A stretch of DNA of 22,472 nucleotides from JAGUYA01 sp043802425. Lineage in GTDB: Bacteria; Omnitrophota; Gorgyraeia; Gygaellales; Profunditerraquicolaceae. Below the pieces are notes generated by a model. The model was not told the DNA's origin and did no database searches. It saw only the letters and a program-made list of their open reading frames with translations. Of this stretch, positions 6,878 to 15,347 are shown piece by piece. Each line of letters starts with the position of its first letter. Position 1 is the stretch's first letter. The stretch lies in the NCBI GenBank assembly GCA_043802425.1, contig JAZDLA010000091.1:1-22472 (forward strand). Reading direction: 5' to 3'. Both the position numbers and the translations under genes were made by a program.

Positions 6878-7906
6878 TTATAACTTAGGGTTCCGGATTT
6901 CTTTGATTACATCATCGGGTGTTACTGCCTTCATACAGCGACTATCTTTGCAATGCACCATATAGCAGGGAATCTCACAGCCTACATCTTTGGCGAGGAC
7001 GACTGTGTTCTGCGCAGGAACCGGGCCGGTTATTTGGCTGGAAGTAGGCCCAAATAGGGCAATTATCTTCTTTGTGCCCATGGCATTGGCGATATGCAAG
7101 GGACCGGTATCTGCGCTGATAAATAAATCCACCCTTTTAAATAACGCCCCTAATTGCTTAAGATTAAAAATTCCGCTTGTGATAACCGGCTCTTCTCTCA
7201 TCGATTCTTTGATGCTTGAGGCCAAGGATAAGTCCTGCCGAGAGCCGGTGATGATAACCTTGGCGCTAAATTCAGCAATCAACCTGTCGCAGAGCCTCGC
7301 CCAGTAGTCTTTGGGCCAGCGCTTAGGAAGCCAGTTAGCGCCCGGGTTGACGGCTACCAAAAAGTCATTTTTTTGAATAGAGTTTTTATTTAAGAAACCG
7401 TCTACAAAATTTATATCCTCATCCGAGACAAAAAACTCCGTGTATCTGTCTTCGGCCGCCAGGCCTGCCTGCCCAATAATATTGAGGTAATAGTCTATGC
7501 GGTGCAGAGTATCTTTTTTAGGCGGTACAATTTTTTTGCTCAAAAGAAAACCCCGCTTTCTGGTGTAATAGCCGTACCTCTCGGGGATATCCGCTAAACG
7601 GCATATAAGCGCGCGGGTAAAAGAGCGGTGCAACAAAAACACCAGATCGAACTTTCTCTTTTTAAGCAACCTGACAAAATTCATCTGTGCTAAAATCCCC
7701 CTGTGCCTATCTTTATCGTCAAAAATAATAATTTCATCCAGGTGGGGATTCCCTTTTAATATAGGGTAACAGCGGCTGGGGATTATACAGGCAATAAAAC
7801 TATCCGGGAAATTACGGCGGATCCCCCTGATGGTAGCCGTGGAGAATAAAACATCGCCCAGCCAGTTAACATTAAAAATTAATATCTTTTTGTGTGTGCC
7901 TTTCAT
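6878..7906 (-). CDS. Glycosyltransferase family 9 (heptosyltransferase-like)
   Basis: A 342-residue, single-unit GT9 protein. It has the N-terminal NWLGDVLFSTATIRG motif, VNPGANWLPKRWP in the middle, the donor-site SADTGPLHIA and the usual GPTSSQITGP segment near the end. The C-terminal Cys cluster (Cx3Cx4Cx4C) matches those of the other GT9 units here. Family members transfer heptose, and sometimes other sugars, from nucleotide donors to the LPS core on the cytoplasmic face of the inner membrane. Its ATG overlaps the deacetylase-like stop by one base (TAATG), so the two are probably translationally coupled. It cannot be assigned to WaaC, WaaF or another subtype by eye. Confidence 0.93.
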   Translation of the reverse strand: MKGTHKKILIFNVNWLGDVLFSTATIRGIRRNFPDSFIACIIPSRCYPILKGNPHLDEIIIFDDKDRHRGILAQMNFVRLLKKRKFDLVFLLHRSFTRALICRLADIPERYGYYTRKRGFLLSKKIVPPKKDTLHRIDYYLNIIGQAGLAAEDRYTEFFVSDEDINFVDGFLNKNSIQKNDFLVAVNPGANWLPKRWPKDYWARLCDRLIAEFSAKVIITGSRQDLSLASSIKESMREEPVITSGIFNLKQLGALFKRVDLFISADTGPLHIANAMGTKKIIALFGPTSSQITGPVPAQNTVVLAKDVGCEIPCYMVHCKDSRCMKAVTPDDVIKEIRNPKL

Positions 7907-8691
7907 TATTTATGCCTGTGCTCACGCATAAAGTTATAAAAACCTGACGTCTCCACCCAAAAAACAAATAAGTTCCCTGCGTTCTCGGAAATCCTCAGCC
8001 GCTTGAGGGCAAAGATATCGTCGTTGGCAAATTTCTTACCCGGGTTTGTCGCTACTGCCGATATGTATCCGGCGCCTATAGCTAATTGCCTTATCCTGTC
8101 ATTGAACCTGCCTTCGGGATAACTAAAAACATTAACTTCCCGGCCCAACCTTTCTTCCAGTATCTCCTTAGAATTAAATACCTCTTTCCTTACCTCTTCT
8201 ATGGAGTCGATATTTACCAGCGGTTCCGGACCTATAGCGTGGCTGCCGATACTGATTATGCCTGAATCCGACATTGCTTTGAGTTCATCCCAGCTTAATC
8301 TATCAACCCTGCCTATTTCATTGACAATAACGAATACGGTGGCCGCCAGATTATATTTTTTTAATATAGGGAAGGCATATTTATAGTTATCTTTATATCC
8401 GTCATCAAAGGTTATGGCCATGGTCCTAGCCGGTATCTTCTTCTTTTCCTTAATCAGGGTTGCCAGGGATTCCAGAGACAGCACATTATAACGATGTTCT
8501 TTTAAGAAACGCATCTGGCGCCCAAAGGTCTGCGGTGATACCGCCAGCCTATTTTCCGGCAGGGCATCGGGATTGACTGAATGATACATAATTATCGGGA
8601 CTACGTATTGCTCTTTAAGCAGATTGATCCCTGAAAATCCCAAAATAATAACTACCGCTAAAACAATAATTACCCTATTACGTTTAGGCAT
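7906..8691 (-). CDS. Membrane-anchored polysaccharide deacetylase (CE4/NodB)-like protein with altered metal site
   Basis: A 261-residue protein with a hydrophobic N-terminal segment (about residues 7-25) that should be a signal anchor, placing the rest in the periplasm. The NodB fold follows: IIMYHSV near 33, the catalytic-motif TFDDGYKDNY near 94, LSWDELKAM near 132, GSHAIGPEPL near 149 and FSYPEGRFND near 190. In CE4 enzymes the second motif normally reads SHTxxHP. Here His151 is kept, but the second histidine position (155) is proline. It may therefore deacetylate weakly, use other ligands, or only bind polysaccharide. The ATG lies 22 bases inside the end of the upstream GT4 gene, and the protein sits among glycosyltransferases, which suggests a surface-glycan substrate. 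Confidence 0.85.
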   Translation of the reverse strand: MPKRNRVIIVLAVVIILGFSGINLLKEQYVVPIIMYHSVNPDALPENRLAVSPQTFGRQMRFLKEHRYNVLSLESLATLIKEKKKIPARTMAITFDDGYKDNYKYAFPILKKYNLAATVFVIVNEIGRVDRLSWDELKAMSDSGIISIGSHAIGPEPLVNIDSIEEVRKEVFNSKEILEERLGREVNVFSYPEGRFNDRIRQLAIGAGYISAVATNPGKKFANDDIFALKRLRISENAGNLFVFWVETSGFYNFMREHRHK

Positions 8692-9794
8692 TCTGAATAC
8701 ACCCCTTCTGTTTCTAGAACCATTTTCTCTTGCGAAAAATTTTGCGCGATAAAAACTCTGGCATTATTACCTAAAAACTCTGCCTTCTTAGGATTCTCTA
8801 ACAACTCTAATATTGCACGGGATAATCCTTGGCTATCTGCGGGTTTGGCTAATAAACCGTTATAATTATCTTGAATCAAGCTCTTTATTCCCCCGACATC
8901 TGAACCGATTACCCCTAACCCCAAAGCCATTGCCTCCATAAGCGCAAGGCCCAGGCCTTCCTTCAGGGAAGGTAAAACAAATAAGTCTAGGCTAGATAAT
9001 ACCTCTTGCGTATCCATAACTGAAGGAAAAAATAATACATTATTCTCTAAGCCGATTGCCCTGACTAAATTCAACAATTTTGCCTTTTGCCTGCCCTCAC
9101 CCACAATAAGTAACTGCGCCCGGGGAATCTTGGCGATGACTTCTGGCATGGCCTTGATAAGATAACTATGCCCTTTCTCCTGTGAGAGCCTGGCTACAAT
9201 CCCTATCACCGGAGCGTCGCTTAAACCAAACTTCTTCTTTATTTCTATTTGGTCTGCCTGACGGTTAGGCAGGGATTTGGAATCTGGAATTTGGAATTTT
9301 TTTACATCTATCCCGTTATGTATGACCCTGATCTTCTCTTCCTTAACAGCAAAATCCTGCATCAGGTGTTCTTTTACTGATGCGCTTATAGCAATAACCC
9401 TATCCCCCCAACAAGGGAAAATTTTACGGAATAATCTCTTCTTGAAAAAACCATGGCAGGTAGAGATATAAGGCTTGCCTTGAGTGCGCTGAATTAAAAA
9501 ACTTAAGACCTGGGTAACCCGGGTATTGGCATGGAGAATATCAATATCCCTCTCTCTTATGGTTTTCAGCAATCTAAACCTGCTGATTAAAATCTTATAA
9601 CTTATCTCTGATTTTGTCTTAATCGGTATGGGTAGATAAATTATGCCTTCAGCGGTAAATTTCTCTACCAGTTCTCCGCCGCTAGAAGCCACGTACACAT
9701 TATGCCCTCTTTTTTTTAGTCCTGCGGCTAAGGTGAAGACATAACTAGTGATCCCTCCGGTATTGAGATGGTTAGTCAGGTATAAGATATTCAT
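8670..9794 (-). CDS. Glycosyltransferase family 4
   Basis: A GT-B fold glycosyltransferase of family 4, 374 residues from the chosen start. MNILYLTNHLNTGGI is the standard beta1-loop, followed by the HANTR and TCHGFFKK motifs, IHNGIDVKKF, VARLSQEKGH, and the donor-site E-x7-E motif in LKEGLGLALMEAMALG. A longer ORF starts at 9851, but its first 19 residues are unlike the family, and the ATG at 9794 overlaps the upstream stop as ATGA, so I use 9794. It is clearly paralogous to the GT4 half of the upstream fusion gene (same N-terminal pattern and TCHG segment). An extra segment of about 12 residues after the NGID motif coincides with a palindromic, repeat-like DNA stretch. The sugar transferred is unknown. 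Confidence 0.92.
   Translation of the reverse strand: MNILYLTNHLNTGGITSYVFTLAAGLKKRGHNVYVASSGGELVEKFTAEGIIYLPIPIKTKSEISYKILISRFRLLKTIRERDIDILHANTRVTQVLSFLIQRTQGKPYISTCHGFFKKRLFRKIFPCWGDRVIAISASVKEHLMQDFAVKEEKIRVIHNGIDVKKFQIPDSKSLPNRQADQIEIKKKFGLSDAPVIGIVARLSQEKGHSYLIKAMPEVIAKIPRAQLLIVGEGRQKAKLLNLVRAIGLENNVLFFPSVMDTQEVLSSLDLFVLPSLKEGLGLALMEAMALGLGVIGSDVGGIKSLIQDNYNGLLAKPADSQGLSRAILELLENPKKAEFLGNNARVFIAQNFSQEKMVLETEGVYSECLNVIG
9254..9302. repeat. Short palindrome plus GGAAT(T/C)-rich repeats inside a coding region
   Basis: CTGCCT (9254-9259) and AGGCAG (9267-9272) form a small inverted repeat with a 7-base loop. It is followed to about 9302 by iterated TTTGGAAT/CTGGAAT units. It lies in frame inside the GT4 gene and encodes the extra segment between the NGID motif and IEIKKKFGL. 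It resembles selfish palindromic elements that insert into coding regions elsewhere. Confidence 0.5.
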
Positions 9795-11881
9795 TTTAAG
9801 AGTTGTGTAATCGCTTCCAGTACCTCTTCTGGCCTTATCAGCTCCATGCATCTTGCGGTTTTACACTTGGATTTATAACATGGGCTGCAAGGCAGCTCTT
9901 TTTTTATCACGATATACTTTTTTGCCGGTGACAGATGGCGCCGCGGCTCAGTAGGGCCGAAAAGAGCGATAAAGGGCACGCCTTGGCTGGCAGCTACGTG
10001 TAGAGGAGCGGAGTCGCAAGATATAAATACCGCGCATCTTTTTATCAAACAGGCGAGCTGATTCACCGTAGTCCTGCCGCAGGCATTGGTTATTTTTATA
10101 TTCTTAAGGCTGTTTATTAATAGTTCGGCTTGGGCTGAATCCTTTTCTGTGCCGGTAATTGCCACCCGTATATCCCTGCGGGATAATTCCGTGCATAGCT
10201 TGACCAGATGCTGCGGCGGCCAGTTCTTGCTCGGCCACCTGGAACTAGCGCTGATATTTATTCCGACGAGCAGCTGATTGGCGCTTAGCCATTCAGAATT
10301 TAAAAACTCATCTATATGGCTTATATCTTCCTGTGTCGGCCAGAGCTCTAGACTCAGGCTCTCTAATTCTATGCCCAGCATATTTAAGATCCTGAATTGG
10401 TGGGTTACCGGATCCAAAAGCGGCCTTTCGTCTTTTATGCGGTGATTCAGCAGGAAACCAAACTTCTTATTGTCATATCCATAACGATTCAGGCTTAAGC
10501 TTAAGAAAGAGAGAATATGGCTCATGCGGTTATTCTGTAAATCAATCACTATGTCGAAGTCTTTCTTCCTTAAGAGAGCGCCTAATTTCAGGAGCCCGCG
10601 TATTCCTTTATCTTTATTTTTAAGGTCGCACACTATCAGTTCATCTATATAAGGACAGCTTAAAAGCGCATCTTTTGATTCTTCGCCTACTAAGAAACTA
10701 ATTTTATAACCGGCTGAGAATTTCTGCTTTATCGCCTTAAGCGCTGCTGTAGAAAGAATGATATCGCCCAGAGAACTAAACTTGATGATCAGAACTTTAC
10801 GCTCTTTTATGGCCTCCTCATAGACGCTAATGGTCTTTTTAACCATCAGTTCAACATTATAAAACTCCTTTACTTTTTTATAGGCATTCTCTGCTAAAGT
10901 GCGGCACAACTCGGTATCTTTAAAAATCTTCATGGTTGCTTCGGCAATACTCTGCGAGTCGCTGGGAGGAACGAGCAACCCGGTCTTCTGGTCATCAATA
11001 ATATCGATAACCCCTCCCACACGGCTGGCTACTACCGGCACACCGCAGCTTTGGGCTTCCACAATCACCCTCCCGAATGCCTCATGCGTCGTAGTCGGCA
11101 ATACCAGAAGATCCAGATGCGCTAAGACCGCGGGTATATCTCTCTGCGTGCCTAGGAACTGGGTACAGTGCCAAAGCCCCAGCCTCTTTACCAAAACCTG
11201 TACCTGGTCTTTGTAAGCCTCTTTAGAGCGCGGGGCATCGCCGACTATCCAAATCTTCAAACGCGGGATGGCCCGGGAGACCTTAGCCATGGCCTTAATA
11301 AAATGCAGGTGGCCTTTTATGGGAGTAAACCTTCCTATTATCCCTACATTAAACTCTTTTTTTCTTTTTTTCTCGGGTGATGTATATTGAAATTTTTCTA
11401 AATCTACGCTCCTGGCTATCAATCTGATACGCTCATGGGGCGTAGCAAAGTCATCAATCATATGCCGGGCAATGACGTTGCTTAAAACTATCACCCTCTT
11501 GCCCCAACCCATAACATTGCTAAAAGGATGTTTCTTATAATAACCGTGGCAGGTAGTGATAAATACCCTCTGTGTTCTACGACAGGCAAAATAAGCAATC
11601 CAGGCCGGAACGCGCGAACGCGCATGCACGATATCAATTTGTTCTTTCTGGATAATTTCTACTAATTTAGGGATCATCATCAGCATAGTCAAAAGGGATT
11701 TTTTATGCACGGGTAGCGGATAATGAATAGCGCCGTAAGATTCTAGGTCCTTAACGAGTTCTCCGCCACCAGAAACGACTACTACCTTATGCTGCGCTTT
11801 TACCAGATGCCTGGCCAGGTCAAGCGTCCCTGTTTCAACGCCACCTACATTCAATTCCGGGAGTATCTGTAATATATTCAT
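9791..11881 (-). CDS. GT4-GT9 fusion glycosyltransferase
   Basis: A 696-residue two-enzyme protein. Residues 1 to about 355 are a GT4 unit: MNILQILPELNVGGVE start, HARSR, TCHGYYKK, IGRFTPIKGH and E-x7-E in THEAFGRVIVEAQSCG, with IARSVDLEKF in place of the usual HNGVD. From about residue 360 a full GT9 unit follows: IIKFSSLGDIILSTAALKA, NISASSRWPSKNWP, SCDSAPLHVAAS and a C-terminal Cx2Cx4Cx4C cluster. No stop or internal start separates the halves. The fusion suggests that two successive sugars are added to the same LPS or core acceptor in the cytoplasm. It starts 7 bases after the lpxL-ELM1 stop, with an AAGGA very close to the ATG. Substrates cannot be predicted. Confidence 0.93.
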   Translation of the reverse strand: MNILQILPELNVGGVETGTLDLARHLVKAQHKVVVVSGGGELVKDLESYGAIHYPLPVHKKSLLTMLMMIPKLVEIIQKEQIDIVHARSRVPAWIAYFACRRTQRVFITTCHGYYKKHPFSNVMGWGKRVIVLSNVIARHMIDDFATPHERIRLIARSVDLEKFQYTSPEKKRKKEFNVGIIGRFTPIKGHLHFIKAMAKVSRAIPRLKIWIVGDAPRSKEAYKDQVQVLVKRLGLWHCTQFLGTQRDIPAVLAHLDLLVLPTTTHEAFGRVIVEAQSCGVPVVASRVGGVIDIIDDQKTGLLVPPSDSQSIAEATMKIFKDTELCRTLAENAYKKVKEFYNVELMVKKTISVYEEAIKERKVLIIKFSSLGDIILSTAALKAIKQKFSAGYKISFLVGEESKDALLSCPYIDELIVCDLKNKDKGIRGLLKLGALLRKKDFDIVIDLQNNRMSHILSFLSLSLNRYGYDNKKFGFLLNHRIKDERPLLDPVTHQFRILNMLGIELESLSLELWPTQEDISHIDEFLNSEWLSANQLLVGINISASSRWPSKNWPPQHLVKLCTELSRRDIRVAITGTEKDSAQAELLINSLKNIKITNACGRTTVNQLACLIKRCAVFISCDSAPLHVAASQGVPFIALFGPTEPRRHLSPAKKYIVIKKELPCSPCYKSKCKTARCMELIRPEEVLEAITQLLK

Positions 11882-11888
11882 TCCTTGC

Positions 11889-13832
11889 CTATAATATATT
11901 TTTTATCGCTTCGCTGACTAAAATATTATCTTGGGGCGCATGAACCAAAGGTTTGTTTACCCAGGTCTCTTCGATTTTGTTACCCAGGTTAGCGACATCA
12001 ACAAGATTGATATATTTATTTTGCGCAAAATGTTTAAGGAATGCCTTGTGTCTTGACCCTAATCCTGGTGCATTAAAGACTAATACGTATTTTTTACTAT
12101 TTACCGCTTCGGACACCATAGAGATGCTCTCAGGGGAAGTGATAACGATTTTACTCAGCGCCAGGATTCCTCCTACGGCAGCGGGAATATTTTTTTCATT
12201 GGCGATAACCAGCAGCTTACAGGCTAGGTGACCAACAAACTCCTGCTTTAATAGCTGCTCGATTCCCCGGGATGTCCTGCGGGAGGTAGTAATCAGAATT
12301 TGCGCATCCAGCTTTTTAAGGGTATTTTTAATCTGCGCGATTATCCCTTTGACAAAATCTGCGGTTAAGCGGAAAGTCTTTGTATCTCCGCCTATTAATA
12401 GCCCTAAGACCAACTCTTCACTAATTTTAAGCTGCTCGGCTTTTAGGTTCTCTGCCTGCTCCTGTAAATATACTTCATTAATAGAATTCAGCGCCCCTTC
12501 GATAACCGCGATATTTTTTCTTCTAGCCGGACGGTCATGCTGGCTCATTACTACCAGGTCAAATCTTCCTGTACTCAAAATAGCCGGCCGCATGATTACT
12601 ATTGACTTAGCTAAATTTTCTTTTGCAACCGCATAGTTAACTGCCGCAACCGAAGAACCGCAGGAAATTACGATATCGGGTTTGATGCTTACCAGAGACT
12701 TATAATTAACTTCCCTAAGAAACATTTTCAGGCAATCAAGGCAACCCTGACAACGATATTTACCTGCCAGATAACTGTTCAAGACAAAGGCGTAGCGGGA
12801 AAATTTATTTTTAAATTCTATCTCTAATGTATGGACATTTGTGGTTATGCCTCTTTCCTTAAGGTAATCTTTAGCTATCTGGGCAATAGCCTGCGATTGC
12901 CTAAGGTGCCCGGTTTTACCGTCATTTAAGATGAGAACGGTTTTTTCCTGCGAGTACTTCCAAATCTTATAGGTCCATAGATACTCCCGGGGGTATTTTG
13001 TAATATATTTCTCAAAAATATTGACGATTCTCTGCAGATTATCGCGGATATCCTTTTCTAAATCGCCTGTCTTTTCTACTTCAAAAGGCGGCTCCACAAA
13101 AACTTTGACATAAGGGCCGTTTAGGCGCGTATAAAAAACGGGGATGAGCGCGACATCATACTTTAAGGCTAGCCTGACTGCGCCCGTAGGCATAGAGGCA
13201 TCCTTGCCAAAGAATTTAACCAACATCCCTGTCTTACCGCCCTGGTCAGCGGTCATACCTATTGATTCGTTATCCTTAAATACCTGGATGAGCCGGCGTA
13301 TCTGGTTTTCTCTCTGAATTATATTGCAACCCCCTTGTTTGCGATAAATATTAAGCAGGCTATTTAAGCGGGGATAACGCTGCTCCCGGATGAATAGACT
13401 AAAAGGAATTCCTAAGTTTGCGCAGATAATATTGGAGAGCTCCCAACTACCATCGTGCATACCTAAAAAAATTACGCCTTTACCTTTAGCAAAACCCGCA
13501 TTTATATGCTGCTTACCTTCTATAGTTATATATTTATCTATATATGCCTTATTCACTAACGGAATAAGCAGCATCTCGATGATATTCTGGCCGAACGAGC
13601 GGTAAAAATCTTTGGTAATACTGTTAATCTGGGGTGGCGAAAGTTTATTGCTAAAGGCGGTTTTGATATTGGCATAGGCGATTGCCTTGTGTTTGGCGTC
13701 AAAATAATAAAACAACTCGCCTAATTTTCTACCCGCAAAGAGGCTGACGCCCAAAGGCAGACTCCTGATCAGAGGGCCGATTAATCTAAAAAGAATACAA
13801 CCCCAATAATCTATTATAGAGTTCTTCTTCAT
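11889..13832 (-). CDS. LpxL/HtrB-type lipid A acyltransferase fused to an ELM1-like domain
   Basis: A 647-residue fusion. Residues 1 to about 295 are a lysophospholipid-acyltransferase-fold protein of the LpxL/LpxM family, with the HDGSWE box (His126-x4-Glu131), TADQGGKTGMLVKFFG and a C-terminal YLWTYKIWK. It should add a secondary acyl chain to KDO-lipid A. From about 298 it becomes an ELM1-like domain (named after the plant mitochondrial fission protein, but common in bacteria beside LPS genes): NDGKTGHLRQSQ, CGSSVAAVN, MRPAILSTGRFDLVV, GGDTKTF and ESISMVSEAV. This domain looks like a GT-B glycosyltransferase remnant or relative. A CxxCxxC cluster sits at 361-367. The start overlaps the end of lpxK by 47 bases, with GAAGG upstream of the ATG. 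Confidence 0.88.
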   Translation of the reverse strand: MKKNSIIDYWGCILFRLIGPLIRSLPLGVSLFAGRKLGELFYYFDAKHKAIAYANIKTAFSNKLSPPQINSITKDFYRSFGQNIIEMLLIPLVNKAYIDKYITIEGKQHINAGFAKGKGVIFLGMHDGSWELSNIICANLGIPFSLFIREQRYPRLNSLLNIYRKQGGCNIIQRENQIRRLIQVFKDNESIGMTADQGGKTGMLVKFFGKDASMPTGAVRLALKYDVALIPVFYTRLNGPYVKVFVEPPFEVEKTGDLEKDIRDNLQRIVNIFEKYITKYPREYLWTYKIWKYSQEKTVLILNDGKTGHLRQSQAIAQIAKDYLKERGITTNVHTLEIEFKNKFSRYAFVLNSYLAGKYRCQGCLDCLKMFLREVNYKSLVSIKPDIVISCGSSVAAVNYAVAKENLAKSIVIMRPAILSTGRFDLVVMSQHDRPARRKNIAVIEGALNSINEVYLQEQAENLKAEQLKISEELVLGLLIGGDTKTFRLTADFVKGIIAQIKNTLKKLDAQILITTSRRTSRGIEQLLKQEFVGHLACKLLVIANEKNIPAAVGGILALSKIVITSPESISMVSEAVNSKKYVLVFNAPGLGSRHKAFLKHFAQNKYINLVDVANLGNKIEETWVNKPLVHAPQDNILVSEAIKNIL

Positions 13833-14838
13833 TTTTAATAACCTTCAGCTTGATACGTAAAAATAAAATTTTTAGCGCATCGCTCCCCATTTGTAACCCC
13901 GTAAACCTGGCTGCGTCTTTTTCCGTAGTAATAATAGTGTCTATATTTTTATCTTTGGAATCCTTGATGATCTTATCTAAGTCTTCTTGGGTATAGTTAT
14001 AGTGGTCGGGGAATTCAAAAGTCAGGTCTATCTTGATCCCTAAGTTCCTGATTAAACTTTTAAATGAATCCGGGTCGCCTATACCGGAAAATATAGTTAC
14101 GGCCTTACCCTGTAACATATTTATATCTAACAAATCTTCTGGCTTATCCAGCTGACAAAAACCTAACGGTTGATGTATAGACTCTATAATTGGCGCGCTA
14201 GGATTGACCCTCCTTAAATAATCCTTTAACTGGTTAATAGAAGGCCCCAGGTCAGTTTTGGTCAAAACTAATAGATCCGCGCGCTTCAATGAAGAAATAG
14301 GCTCGCGCAATATTCCGCGCGGCAGAAGATTGCGGTTGCCAAAAGGAGAATTGGCATCAATAGTCACAATCTCTAAATCTTTTTTTATCCGCCACTGTTG
14401 AAACCCATCATCTAAAATAACCGTATCCGCCTTATGCTCGCGCACTGCTTTCTGGGCGCCACGAATCCTGTCCGCATCAACTACTACCGGCACATCTTTT
14501 AAGCTATTTTTAAGCATAGCGGGCTCATCACCAATCATTTCGTAACTCCTGACTCTTCTCTTATATCCCCTGCTCAGTATTGCTACCTTATGGCCCTCTT
14601 GCCTTAAGTATCCGGCAATTAATGCTACCAGGGAAGTCTTACCTGTACCGCCTAAAGTAATATTACCTACGCTGATGACTTTGCAATTAAGGCGATGGGG
14701 CCTGAGGCGATAAATAAAAATCAATAATCTTGCTACCAGGCCATAAAGGAACGAAGCAAGATATAAAAAGAATTTCGCCAGGGTTGCCGCTTTCCCTTTA
14801 TACCTATCGGTAGCTAAATTATAAAGGTAAGACAGCAT
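13786..14838 (-). CDS. lpxK: Tetraacyldisaccharide 4'-kinase
   Basis: LpxK phosphorylates the 4' position of the tetraacylated disaccharide to make lipid IVA at the inner membrane. The 350-residue protein has the hydrophobic N-terminal helix (about 21-44), then SVGNITLGGTGKTSL with the Walker A at 63-69, LSRGYKR near 89, ILDDGFQQWR near 140, NLLPRGILREP near 170, SGIGDP near 248 and TTEKDAARF near 303, all as in the family. It overlaps the upstream PilZ gene by 20 bases and the downstream acyltransferase gene by 47. The neighbours waaA and the LpxL-type gene act immediately after it in lipid A maturation. Confidence 0.97.
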   Translation of the reverse strand: MLSYLYNLATDRYKGKAATLAKFFLYLASFLYGLVARLLIFIYRLRPHRLNCKVISVGNITLGGTGKTSLVALIAGYLRQEGHKVAILSRGYKRRVRSYEMIGDEPAMLKNSLKDVPVVVDADRIRGAQKAVREHKADTVILDDGFQQWRIKKDLEIVTIDANSPFGNRNLLPRGILREPISSLKRADLLVLTKTDLGPSINQLKDYLRRVNPSAPIIESIHQPLGFCQLDKPEDLLDINMLQGKAVTIFSGIGDPDSFKSLIRNLGIKIDLTFEFPDHYNYTQEDLDKIIKDSKDKNIDTIITTEKDAARFTGLQMGSDALKILFLRIKLKVIKNEEELYNRLLGLYSF

Positions 14839-15331
14839 AACAACAGTCCCCTTCTTTTATCTTACCGGTCAAAGTTCCCTCATCGGTCTTGCCTTTATCG
14901 TGCAAAACGGTCCCGGAAGATACGTCCCTTGGATGAATTATCTTTTCCTGGACTCCGGCATGGGAGCGGATAAAACCTGTTATAGCTTTTCTATCTTCCT
15001 CTCCTATATCCAGAAAAGAAATGCCCATGCGAAAAGTATTATCATCCCACGGTATAACCCAGCGCACCTTACCTAAGACCTTCATCGGACCGTAAAATAC
15101 AACTTCGCCCTCCTGGTTTAAACCGGACAGGCTAATCCAGATTTCCAGGTATGTTTTTACCGCTATAAGCGAACGGGCCTGGATACCCATGCCGCCTTCG
15201 CTTATATCTGTGGCTACAGCATCTACCGGCTTATCTTCATAATAAAGCTTTTTTTCGTAGTCTTTAAACTGCCTGAATTGAACCTCTGTATCTAAGGTTA
15301 ATCTCTGGAATCTGCGGTTGTCTTTAAACAT
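14819..15331 (-). CDS. PilZ-domain protein (probable c-di-GMP receptor)
   Basis: A 170-residue soluble protein with the two hallmarks of c-di-GMP-binding PilZ domains: RRFQR at residues 6-10 (RxxxR) and DISEGG at 42-47 (DxSxxG). Beta-strand patterns typical of PilZ (GKVRWVIPW, FRMGISFLDI) follow up to about residue 120. The last 50 residues are basic and acidic with no family I recognise. A strong AGGAG lies about 10 bases before the ATG. It is two genes from a GGDEF-type gene and overlaps lpxK, so it may tie c-di-GMP level to envelope synthesis. That link is inferred from position only. Confidence 0.88.
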   Translation of the reverse strand: MFKDNRRFQRLTLDTEVQFRQFKDYEKKLYYEDKPVDAVATDISEGGMGIQARSLIAVKTYLEIWISLSGLNQEGEVVFYGPMKVLGKVRWVIPWDDNTFRMGISFLDIGEEDRKAITGFIRSHAGVQEKIIHPRDVSSGTVLHDKGKTDEGTLTGKIKEGDCCYAVLPL

Positions 15332-15347
15332 TTAATCTGCTCCTCTC

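Noticed and set aside
9795..9851. Upstream start for the GT4 gene giving 19 extra residues
   Set aside because: The extra residues are unlike the family N-terminus and lie inside the end of the preceding gene. The ATG at 9794 gives the standard MNILYLTN start and an ATGA overlap.
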